Shown one piece after another: positions 1 to 7,303 of a stretch of 64,000 nt of DNA. Where the stretch lies: NCBI GenBank assembly GCA_900544075.1, contig UQTJ01000013.1, forward strand, positions 1 to 64,000. Reading direction: 5' to 3'. The notes beneath the pieces were generated by a model that was not told the DNA's origin, ran no database searches, and was given only the letters and a program-made list of their open reading frames with translations. The translations under genes were made by a program, and so were the position numbers. The number at the start of each line of letters is the position of its first letter. Position 1 is the stretch's first letter. This DNA comes from an uncultured Bacteroides sp. GTDB lineage: Bacteria > Bacteroidota > Bacteroidia > Bacteroidales > Bacteroidaceae.

Positions 1-40
1 TTACCCTAACTCATAAAAATGTGGTTGTCTGAGGAAATAT

Positions 41-75
41 AAAATCTTCGTTTTTGATATAAACGAAGATTTTTT
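41..75. terminator. Hairpin terminator at the window start
   Basis: A 13-bp perfect stem (41-53 with 61-73), a 7-base loop and a T run to 75. It probably ends a gene lying left of the window. Its right half overlaps the promoter of the restriction gene. Confidence 0.7.
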
Positions 76-85
76 AGTATGTTTG
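53..85 (+). promoter_or_regulatory. Bacteroidales-type promoter of the restriction gene
   Basis: TTTG at 53-56, a 21-base spacer and TATGTTTG at 78-85 match the Bacteroides -33/-7 consensus. Transcription would start near 90, just before the ATG at 112. This supports 112 rather than 288 as the original gene start. Confidence 0.55.
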
Positions 86-111
86 CAATTGTAATCATAA
101 CATTAAACAGA

Positions 112-821
112 ATGACAGAGGAACAAAAAAAGCAATAATAGAAAGTGGGAAAAATTATTTTCGCACATCTATCATACCCAATCATATTAAAAATCTTAAG
201 AAGCTACGACTTAAAGACTTTGATATAAACCCATTTCTCATTAATTACCTTTCAGCCTTTTTATGTGGAGACACAACACCTAAATCAATGGCCAAAGCTT
301 TGGTTTACCCACGTATTTTAGGAAGCAGCCTAAACACAAGTTTCGGTCAGAACATACAAATCTTTATATCCCAACTTGCTCAAGTTGCAGGTTGTGCATC
401 TGGTATCGATGGAATTGATATAGAATTTATCGATGAACTTGACGGCAGAAAAAAGTATTGCCAATGTAAAGCTGGGCCACAAACCATAAACAAAGATGAT
501 GTTGACACCATTTTAGGACATTTCAAACGTCTTATAGGAAAGGCTCGATTAGACAGGATACCAATACAAATGGACGACATGATTGTCGGGGTATTATATG
601 GTGAAAGGGTTTCAGCAAACTATAAGACTATTGCAACTACTTATCCAGTGTATTGTGGAGCAGAATTTTGGGAACATATTACAGGAGATAAAACATTCTA
701 TTACCAATTAGCCAAAGCATTTGGTGAAGTAGTTGAAGAAGACGGCATTGACGGAAGTGCACTTATTTTACAAAAAATAGAGGAAATAGCCGAAGAAATA
801 ACTAAAAAGGGCAGTTTATAA
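112..821 (+). pseudogene. Type II restriction endonuclease, PmeII/EcoO109I type, frameshifted near the 5' end
   Basis: Remnant or switched-off restriction endonuclease that would cut unmethylated DNA. The longest open part begins at an ATG at 288 (177 aa), but the same frame stays open and protein-like back to about 133, without an ATG. A separate ATG at 112 gives MTEEQKK and runs into a stop after an A7 tract (126-132). One extra A there joins the two frames into a 236-residue protein starting right after a good promoter. Family-like features are the segment TSFGQN, the likely catalytic GIDIEFID and YCQCKAGP (a D...QxK variant of PD-(D/E)xK) and the following TINKDDV. The gene ends 2 bases before the methyltransferase. 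The family call rests on remembered motifs. The frameshift is read directly, but it could be a sequencing error in the homopolymer or a phase-variable tract. Confidence 0.72.
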
Positions 822-823
822 AT

Positions 824-1717
824 ATGCAATTCATTTCAGAAAATAATCTTGCAGCTTTAATAGGGACATCAAACGCAACTGTTCAAAAATGGGCAGAGAA
901 TGGAACTTATCCATCTCATACTGAAAATGGTATAAAAGGCTTCTATCTTGAAGAACTAACCACAATACCAGAAGTAAAAGAAATATTAGACAGTAACTGG
1001 AATAAGGAATTCCAAACAACCCCAATCCGTGAATATACTTCTGTAGAACTTTTTGCAGGTGGTGGCGGACTTGCACTTGGACTTTCAAAAGCAGGGTTCA
1101 AACATGTTTTACTAAATGAATTCGATAAATCAGCATGCAATACACTTCGTATTAACCGCCCTAAATGGAATATAATAGAAGGAGACGTACGCCATATCAA
1201 TTTTACGCCTCTTCGCAATAAAGTAGATTTCTTATCAGGAGGATTTCCATGCCAGGCATTCTCTTATGCCGGTAAACAAGGAGGATTCAATGACACACGT
1301 GGCACATTTTTTTTTGAACTTGCAAGAGCTGTAAATGAAATTCGTCCTAAGGTATTTATGTGTGAAAATGTCAAAGGACTGGTTTCACATGACGACGGTA
1401 GGACATTCAATACAATAAAAAATACTATTGCAGAACTTGGATATACATTAGTAGAACCACGTGTTCTAAAAGCTATCATGTATCAGGTTCCGCAAAAGAG
1501 AGAAAGACTGATACTTATTGCTATCAGAAACGACATTGCATCAAAAGTCAATTTCCGTTGGCCATCTCCTTACACACAAGTTCTCACTTTAAGAGATGCT
1601 CTCTATAAAAGTGTTATATACGATACAGATGTTCCTAAATCTGAAGGTGTAAGCTATCCAATTAAGAAACAAAAATATGCAGACATGATATTAAAAAAAT
1701 TAATTTCATCATTCTGA
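824..1717 (+). CDS. DNA (cytosine-5-)-methyltransferase, C-terminally truncated
   Basis: Partner of the preceding endonuclease; it would methylate cytosine in the same site. Residues 1-60 look like a helix-turn-helix (a segment around TSNATVQKWAENG), as in some C5 methyltransferases that regulate their own operon. The catalytic domain follows: motif I FAGGGGLALG near residue 76, motif IV GGFPCQAFSYAG with the nucleophilic Cys near 142, motif VI ENVKG near 183 and motif VIII QKRERLILIAIR near 225. The protein stops at 297 residues, just after the start of the target-recognition region. Motifs IX and X are absent, and the DNA downstream does not encode them in any frame. A full-length relative is usually about 400 residues, so this one is probably inactive. 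The gene is AT-rich. Confidence 0.85.
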   Translation: MQFISENNLAALIGTSNATVQKWAENGTYPSHTENGIKGFYLEELTTIPEVKEILDSNWNKEFQTTPIREYTSVELFAGGGGLALGLSKAGFKHVLLNEFDKSACNTLRINRPKWNIIEGDVRHINFTPLRNKVDFLSGGFPCQAFSYAGKQGGFNDTRGTFFFELARAVNEIRPKVFMCENVKGLVSHDDGRTFNTIKNTIAELGYTLVEPRVLKAIMYQVPQKRERLILIAIRNDIASKVNFRWPSPYTQVLTLRDALYKSVIYDTDVPKSEGVSYPIKKQKYADMILKKLISSF

Positions 1718-1768
1718 GCCAAAGTCAGATAAGGATTTTAACATAAAGTCGTGTATATAACCCTCACA

Positions 1769-1823
1769 ACTTTAAACATCATTCAAATGGTATTTAAATA
1801 CTATTTAAAACCTGTTTAAGAAT
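1769..1823. repeat. Intergenic array with 11-base period (TTTAAA core)
   Basis: Five consecutive 11-base units begin at 1769, 1780, 1791, 1802 and 1813. Each carries a TTTAAA-like core (TTYAAR) at unit positions 3-8, while the flanking bases vary. It lies in the 154-base gap between the truncated methyltransferase and the antiporter. See the similar arrays at 10596, 22504 and 31757. Confidence 0.6.
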
Positions 1824-1871
1824 ATTATAATGTGAGTTGAAAATAGTTTTTTAAACAATAAACTAAAAGTT

Positions 1872-2840
1872 ATGATTTGGAATATCTTTATATTGGTTGC
1901 AGGCCTGGCATTGATATTGGTTGGAGCCAACGCACTGACAGACGGAGCCGCATCGGTGGCTAAACGGTTTAAAATATCCGACCTCGTAATCGGTCTTACT
2001 ATCGTAGCATTCGGTACATCAGCACCTGAGTTGGTAATAAGCCTCCTGTCTTCAATACAGGGCAGCGCGGAAATGGCGATAGGTAATGTTGTGGGTAGTA
2101 ATATCTTCAACGTACTTATGATTATAGGCTGTACGGCTATGGTACTACCTATACAGGTGGGACAAGGAACAATGAGCAAGGAGATACCTTTGGTTATTCT
2201 TTCTTCGTTCGTACTTGCCTTTATGGCAAATGATATCTGGCTTGACGGTGGAAGCAGCAATGTAATAGGCCGTGCCGACGGACTTGTACTGTTGGCTTTC
2301 TTCCTTATATTCATGCGCTACACATTCTCAATAGCCCGCAATCAGGAGGGAGAATCAGAAGAACAGAAAATAACTGAAATGCCGGTATGGCGTTCTTCGG
2401 TCTATATCCTTGGCGGACTGGCAGGACTGATTTTCGGAGGACAATGGTTTGTAGAAGGCGCAAGCGGTATAGCTTCATCGCTTGGAGTAAGCGACTCAAT
2501 TATAGGTCTGACACTCGTAGCCGGAGGTACTTCATTGCCTGAGCTTGCCACTTCAGTGACAGCCGCTCTGAAGAAAAATCCGGGAATAGCCATAGGAAAC
2601 GTAATAGGAAGCAACCTGTTCAATCTGTTCTTCGTACTGGGATGCAGTGCTTCGGTATCGCCACTGCCTATGGGAAATATCAACAACATTGACATTCTGG
2701 TACTTGTACTGTCTTCTGTACTGTTCTGGCTGGTAGGTTGGTTCTTCAAGAAACGTACTATTACAAGAATAGAAGGTGCCTTACTTGTGGTTTGCTATAT
2801 AGCTTACACAACATATCTTATCATGCAGCAACAGGCATAA
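1872..2840 (+). CDS. Calcium/sodium antiporter, CaxA/YrbG type
   Basis: Inner-membrane cation/Ca2+ exchanger of 322 residues, expected to export Ca2+ in exchange for Na+ (family knowledge). The protein is an internal duplication typical of the family. The first alpha repeat has FGTSAPELVIS near residue 48 and GNVVGSNIFNV near 73. The second has GGTSLPELATS near 219 and GNVIGSNLFNL near 242. About ten hydrophobic helices are visible, with a short polar loop (EGESEEQK) in the middle. The start ATG at 1872 begins directly with the first helix. The gene stands alone and converges on trpS across a shared hairpin. Confidence 0.93.
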   Translation: MIWNIFILVAGLALILVGANALTDGAASVAKRFKISDLVIGLTIVAFGTSAPELVISLLSSIQGSAEMAIGNVVGSNIFNVLMIIGCTAMVLPIQVGQGTMSKEIPLVILSSFVLAFMANDIWLDGGSSNVIGRADGLVLLAFFLIFMRYTFSIARNQEGESEEQKITEMPVWRSSVYILGGLAGLIFGGQWFVEGASGIASSLGVSDSIIGLTLVAGGTSLPELATSVTAALKKNPGIAIGNVIGSNLFNLFFVLGCSASVSPLPMGNINNIDILVLVLSSVLFWLVGWFFKKRTITRIEGALLVVCYIAYTTYLIMQQQA

Positions 2841-2859
2841 ACAGACATATATATAAAGA

Positions 2860-2903
2860 AAAACGTCCGGAGCGATAAAAACACTTTATCATCCGGACGT
2901 TTT
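2860..2903. terminator. Bidirectional terminator between antiporter and trpS
   Basis: A 12-bp stem (2860-2871 with 2892-2903) begins in A and ends in T on both strands, and an inner GATAAA/TTTATC stem extends it. It serves both convergent genes. Confidence 0.85.
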
Positions 2904-2927
2904 ACTGTTATATACTAGTTCAAAAAA

Positions 2928-4019
2928 TTATTCGGCAAAGCGTTTAGCTTGTTCAGCTATGAGTTCTACATCATCAAAATAATTGATTTTCATTGCCTTG
3001 CGAACCTCATCCATGGTCTGTGCTGCTGTTTCGCGAGCCACTTCGCAACCTTTCTTCAACATTTCGTAAACAGCAGGGATATCTTTTTCAAACTCGCTGC
3101 GGCGTTCACGAATAGGACCAAGTTCTTCCTGCATGATGGCAGCAAGGAACTTCTTAACCTTCATATCGCCAAGACCTCCACGTGTATAGTGAGCTTTCAG
3201 TTCGTCAAGGTTCGGATAGTCAGGCAAGTAACGTTCGAAGTGTTCAGGACGGCAGAATGCGTCAAGATATGTAAAAACACAGTTGCCTTCCAGTTTTCCC
3301 GGGTCGCTCACCTTGATGTGTGTAGGGTCTGTGTACATGCTCTTTACTTTCTTTTCCACTTCATCAGCAGAATCTGACAGATATATGCAGTTTCCAAGTG
3401 ACTTACTCATCTTAGCCTTTCCGTCTGTTCCCGGAAGACGAAGACATGCTGCATTGTCTGGAAGCAGGATTTCAGGTTCTACCAATGTCTCACCATAAAT
3501 ATGGTTGAAACGACGGACAATTTCGCGTGTCTGTTCTATCATAGGTTCCTGATCCTCACCAACAGGCACTGTAGTAGCCTTGAATGCAGCGATATCGGCA
3601 GCCTGGCTGATAGGATATGTAAAGAAACCTACAGGAATACTAGTCTCGAAGTTACGCATCTGGATTTCAGTCTTCACTGTAGGATTACGCTGAAGGCGTG
3701 ACACAGTAACAAGGTCCATGAAATAGAAACTCAACTCGCAAAGTTCCGGGATCTGTGACTGAATAAAGATAGTAGATTTGTTTGGGTCAAGACCTACAGC
3801 AAGATAGTCAAGAGCCACCTCAATAACATTCTGACGAACTTTTTCAGGATTGTCTATATTGTCTGTCAAAGCCTGTCCATCGGCTTCGAAAACGAATATC
3901 TTATCAAATTTTCCTGAGTTCTGGAGTTCTACACGACGACGCAAAGAACCCACATAATGACCTATATGAAGCTTACCGGTTGGGCGGTCGCCGGTCAGTA
4001 TAATTTTTTCTTTTGCCAT
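2928..4019 (-). CDS. trpS: Tryptophan--tRNA ligase
   Basis: Class I aminoacyl-tRNA synthetase that charges tRNA-Trp in the cytoplasm; 363 residues, near the usual 330-360. The HIGH signature is at residues 18-21 within GKLHIGHYVG, and the KMSKS loop lies in GKAKMSKSLGN near residue 205. The stretch FQ...SQAADI...PVGEDQEPMIE, which forms the Trp and ATP pocket in the family, is present. It is a single gene with a terminator shared with the antiporter. A TAnnTTTG-like box (reverse strand, 4052-4059) lies about 33 bases upstream. Confidence 0.97.
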   Translation of the reverse strand: MAKEKIILTGDRPTGKLHIGHYVGSLRRRVELQNSGKFDKIFVFEADGQALTDNIDNPEKVRQNVIEVALDYLAVGLDPNKSTIFIQSQIPELCELSFYFMDLVTVSRLQRNPTVKTEIQMRNFETSIPVGFFTYPISQAADIAAFKATTVPVGEDQEPMIEQTREIVRRFNHIYGETLVEPEILLPDNAACLRLPGTDGKAKMSKSLGNCIYLSDSADEVEKKVKSMYTDPTHIKVSDPGKLEGNCVFTYLDAFCRPEHFERYLPDYPNLDELKAHYTRGGLGDMKVKKFLAAIMQEELGPIRERRSEFEKDIPAVYEMLKKGCEVARETAAQTMDEVRKAMKINYFDDVELIAEQAKRFAE

Positions 4020-4324
4020 ATATTAAATTTATTAATAATTTCGATTTGCCGCAAAAATACAAAATAAAGAAGTATGAATGAAGAAATCTATTATATTTAT
4101 CATTATTCATGATACAATGTTTGAATCGTCTGAATCATAAATTTCTACTGAATAATGATGACATAAGATTTTATCCACTTTTAAAAAAGTCCATCAATTT
4201 GTTAATAGAGTCATGCCACAGTCATATAAACAACAGAGGTTTATTACTTTTTTTATTTTTATTTTCTTGTTTATTCGATAATAACACATACCTTTGTTTA
4301 TACAGAAACAAAATAGACAAAAAG
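4020..4324. other. Divergent intergenic region trpS / lutA
   Basis: About 305 AT-rich bases between divergent genes. On the minus strand a TATTTTTG box (4052-4059) probably belongs to trpS. On the plus strand the promoter of the lut operon lies at 4266-4296. An open frame runs upstream of lutA from 4109, but it has no protein-like composition and includes the promoter, so I do not treat it as coding. Confidence 0.6.
4266..4296 (+). promoter_or_regulatory. Promoter of the lutABC operon
   Basis: CTTG (4266-4269), a 19-base spacer and TACCTTTG (4289-4296) match the -33/-7 consensus. Transcription would start near 4300, about 25 bases before the lutA ATG. Confidence 0.55.
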
Positions 4325-5065
4325 ATGAAAGTAGGATTATTTATTCCCTGTTATATCAATGCTGTTTATCCCGAAGTTGGAGTCGCTTCATATAAGCTTC
4401 TTAAAAGCCTGGGGGTAGATGTTGACTATCCGTTAGACCAGACCTGCTGCGGACAGCCTATGGCGAATGCAGGGTTCGAAAACGAATCGAAGGAATTAGC
4501 CAAGAGATTCGATAAATTATTTGAAAGCTATGATTATATAGTCGGCCCTTCTGCCAGTTGTGTAGTATTTGTGCGCGATCATTATGGTAATCTGCTGGAA
4601 GGAGAAAAACATCGTTGTGCCAGCGAAGGCAAGATATACGATATCTGCGAGTTTATTCACGATGTAGTGAAACCGTCTTCCCTTCAGGCTTCATTCCCTC
4701 ATAAAGTAAGCATTCAGAACAGTTGTCATGGGGTACGTCTGATGAAACTTTCTTCTCCAAGCGAATTGAACATACCTTATTATAATAAGCTGCGCGATTT
4801 GCTGTCGTTGGTAAAGGATATCACAATTGTAGAGCCGGAACGTCCGGACGAGTGTTGTGGCTTTGGCGGTATGTTTGCCGTAGAAGAGCACGATGTATCA
4901 GGGCAAATGGGACGTGATAAAGTAAAACGTCACATGGCTACGGGAGCCGAATATATCGTAGGAGCCGACGGTTCTTGCCTGATGCATCAGAACGGTATTA
5001 TCTCTCGTGAAAAACTTCCTATAAAGACCATTCATATTGTTCAAGTATTAGCTGCAGGATTATGA
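4325..5065 (+). CDS. lutA: L-lactate utilisation protein LutA, (Fe-S)-binding subunit
   Basis: Subunit of the LutABC complex that oxidises L-lactate to pyruvate without a flavin dehydrogenase (family knowledge). The protein has 246 residues with two cysteine-rich CCG domains: DQTCCGQPMAN near residue 42 and DECCGFGGMFAV near 180. These are thought to bind Fe-S or heterodisulfide-like centres. I chose the ATG at 4325 because MKVGLFIPCYINA is the conserved N terminus and the promoter lies just upstream. A longer in-frame extension to 4109 is not credible. It overlaps lutB by 4 bases (ATGA), so translation is probably coupled. Confidence 0.9.
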   Translation: MKVGLFIPCYINAVYPEVGVASYKLLKSLGVDVDYPLDQTCCGQPMANAGFENESKELAKRFDKLFESYDYIVGPSASCVVFVRDHYGNLLEGEKHRCASEGKIYDICEFIHDVVKPSSLQASFPHKVSIQNSCHGVRLMKLSSPSELNIPYYNKLRDLLSLVKDITIVEPERPDECCGFGGMFAVEEHDVSGQMGRDKVKRHMATGAEYIVGADGSCLMHQNGIISREKLPIKTIHIVQVLAAGL

Positions 5066-6429
5066 GTACAAAACATTCAAAAGCTGCCGGAAAGTTTCTG
5101 GAGAATAAAGAACTGGCAGCATGGCACGATGAAACATTGTGGATGGTTCGTGCCAAACGTGATAAAGTAAGCAAAGAGGTTCCTGAATGGGAACATCTGC
5201 GTGATATGGCATCTGCTATAAAGATGTACAGCAACAGTCATCTGGAGCAGTTGCTGTTGGAATTTGAAAAAAATGCTTTAGCCAACGGAGCTCATGTATA
5301 TTGGGCAAAAGATGCCAATGAATATTGTTCCATTGTCTATAATATTTTGAACGGACATAAGGTGAAGCATTTTATCAAAAGCAAATCAATGCTGGCTGAG
5401 GAATGTGGACTGAATGAATTTCTTGAAAATAAAGGCATAGAGGTCGTAGAAAGCGATTTGGGAGAACGTATTCTCCAACTGATGCATAAACGTCCGAGTC
5501 ATATCGTACTTCCTGCTATCCATGTTAAGAAAGAAGAAATCGGAGAGTTGTTCGTCCGTGAGATGGGAACAGAGCCCGGCAATAATGATCAGACTTATCT
5601 CACCCATGCTGCACGTAAAAATCTGCGCCGTAAGTTTATCGAAGCCGAAGCAGCTATGACAGGAGCTAATTTTGCTGTTGCTTCAACCGGTGAATGCGTC
5701 GTTTGTACAAACGAAGGTAATGCCGATATGGGAACATCACAGCCAAAACTTCAAATAACAGCGTTCGGTATGGAGAAAATCGTACCGGACCGTGATGCAC
5801 TGGGAGTATTTACCCGTCTGCTTGCCCGTTCTGGTACCGGACAGCCTATTACGACTTATACATCTCATTATCGGAAACCTCGTAAGGGAGGAGAGTTGCA
5901 TATCATCATTGTAGATAATGGCCGAAGCCGTATTTTGGCCGATCAGGAACATGTCAAAACCTTGAACTGTCTTCGCTGTGGAGCATGTATGAACACATGC
6001 CCAGTATATCGTCGTTCGGGAGGTTACTCATATACTTATTTTATTCCCGGCCCGATAGGTATCAATCTGGGCATGCTGAAAGCACCTCTTCATTACTATG
6101 ATAACGTATCGGCATGTTCTTTGTGCTATTCATGTCAGAACGTGTGTCCTGCAAAGGTGGATCTGGCAGATCAGATTTATCACTGGAGACAGCAACTGCA
6201 TACATTGGGGGTAGCCAGCTCTTCCAAGAAACTAATGTCAGGTGGTATGAAATTCCTTATGTCGCGTCCTGCATTATTCAATTTCGCTTTAAAAAATGCT
6301 CCGATTGTAAACACATTGCCTCGAGGCATGATATACAACAACTTGAATGATTGGGGTAAAGAACGTGAAATACCAAAATTTGCCAAAGAGAGTTTCAACG
6401 AAATGTGGAAAAAGAATAAAGTGAAATAA
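5062..6429 (+). CDS. lutB: L-lactate utilisation iron-sulfur protein LutB
   Basis: Central electron-transfer subunit of the lactate oxidation complex, 455 residues. The N-terminal two thirds form a LUD domain (with TGECVVCTNEGN near residue 212), followed by two 4Fe-4S binding motifs: CLRCGACMNTCP near 306 and CSLCYSCQNVCP near 353. This order (LUD then bacterial ferredoxin pair) is typical of LutB/YkgF. It overlaps lutA and lies 2 bases before lutC, so the three genes form one operon. Confidence 0.93.
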   Translation: MSTKHSKAAGKFLENKELAAWHDETLWMVRAKRDKVSKEVPEWEHLRDMASAIKMYSNSHLEQLLLEFEKNALANGAHVYWAKDANEYCSIVYNILNGHKVKHFIKSKSMLAEECGLNEFLENKGIEVVESDLGERILQLMHKRPSHIVLPAIHVKKEEIGELFVREMGTEPGNNDQTYLTHAARKNLRRKFIEAEAAMTGANFAVASTGECVVCTNEGNADMGTSQPKLQITAFGMEKIVPDRDALGVFTRLLARSGTGQPITTYTSHYRKPRKGGELHIIIVDNGRSRILADQEHVKTLNCLRCGACMNTCPVYRRSGGYSYTYFIPGPIGINLGMLKAPLHYYDNVSACSLCYSCQNVCPAKVDLADQIYHWRQQLHTLGVASSSKKLMSGGMKFLMSRPALFNFALKNAPIVNTLPRGMIYNNLNDWGKEREIPKFAKESFNEMWKKNKVK

Positions 6430-6431
6430 GT

Positions 6432-7046
6432 ATGAGTAGCAGAGAAGACATATTGCAAAGCATACGCCGCAATACCAGAGTGCGTTATGAAAAGCCAGAT
6501 TTGTCCGGTTTAGAGCATGAAGCTCTTACATACGAAGATAAACTTTCGAAGTTCTGTGAGATTCTAAAACAGGTAGGCGGACAGGCTGTAATACTGAAAG
6601 ATAAGGAAAATGTCAATGACGTGATAAAGGCTGCATATCCTGAAGCCAAACGCATTGCTTCAACAATAAAGGAAATAAAGATAGGAAATACAATACAGCC
6701 TATTACTTGCAGCACTTTTCATCCAGACGATGTAGAGAAATCGGGAGATCTGGATGGTACTGATGTGGCAATTGTAGAAGGACATATAGGAGTCTGTGAG
6801 AATGGAGCTGTATGGTTGACACAAGATGTAGAACAACGTGCCGTATATTTTATATCCGAGGCGTTGGTTATTATACTCGACAGAAACAATCTGGTAAATA
6901 ACATGCACGAGGCTTATAAGCAAATCGATACAGGCGAATATGGCTATGGCGTATTCATTTCCGGCCCTTCCAAGACAGCCGACATCGAACAAGCGCTTGT
7001 TATGGGAGCACACGGAGCCCGCAGCGTTACGGTAATTCTGATTTGA
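6432..7046 (+). CDS. lutC: Lactate utilisation protein LutC, LUD domain
   Basis: Third gene of the lactate operon, 204 residues, a single LUD (formerly DUF162) domain. Family features are the glycine-rich C terminus with GPSKTADIEQALVMGAHG, characteristic of LutC/YkgG, and ENGAVWLT in the middle. It starts 2 bases after lutB. A strong hairpin follows its stop. The catalytic contribution of LutC is not well defined in the family; the role here rests on the operon. Confidence 0.92.
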   Translation: MSSREDILQSIRRNTRVRYEKPDLSGLEHEALTYEDKLSKFCEILKQVGGQAVILKDKENVNDVIKAAYPEAKRIASTIKEIKIGNTIQPITCSTFHPDDVEKSGDLDGTDVAIVEGHIGVCENGAVWLTQDVEQRAVYFISEALVIILDRNNLVNNMHEAYKQIDTGEYGYGVFISGPSKTADIEQALVMGAHGARSVTVILI

Positions 7047-7066
7047 CAGTTCTTTTTTATACGAAT

Positions 7067-7105
7067 AAAAGCTTGCCCTATTCACACAGAGCAAGCTTTT
7101 TTTAT
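7067..7105 (+). terminator. Terminator of the lutABC operon
   Basis: A 10-bp stem (7067-7076 with 7091-7100), a 14-base loop and a T run, 20 bases after the lutC stop. Confidence 0.85.
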
Positions 7106-7211
7106 TGGCATGCCCGGTATAGGTATTGGCCGGTCAACCCATTAAAAACCCGTTTATGCAAAATATTGTTTATCCAACTGATGGATGAATTGTTTAAAGG
7201 CAGACAAATAC

Positions 7212-7242
7212 TTTGTTTTTTTCGAAATAATTGTTTTCTTTG
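7212..7242 (+). promoter_or_regulatory. Promoter of carB
   Basis: TTTG (7212-7215), 19 bases, then TTTCTTTG (7235-7242), one mismatch from TAnnTTTG. The predicted start near 7247 leaves a leader of about 57 bases. I saw no clear attenuator or PyrR-type structure. Confidence 0.5.
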
Positions 7243-7303
7243 CATATATTGCAAAAAATGAGACGACTATACATAAACAACCTTAAATAAAAACAAACAT
7301 TTT

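Noticed and set aside
1..40. End of a coding region at the left edge
   Set aside because: All three plus-strand frames stop within about 40 bases; too short to identify.
4109..4324. N-terminal extension of the lutA frame
   Set aside because: The added 72 residues have no conserved look and cover a good promoter; the family start is at 4325.
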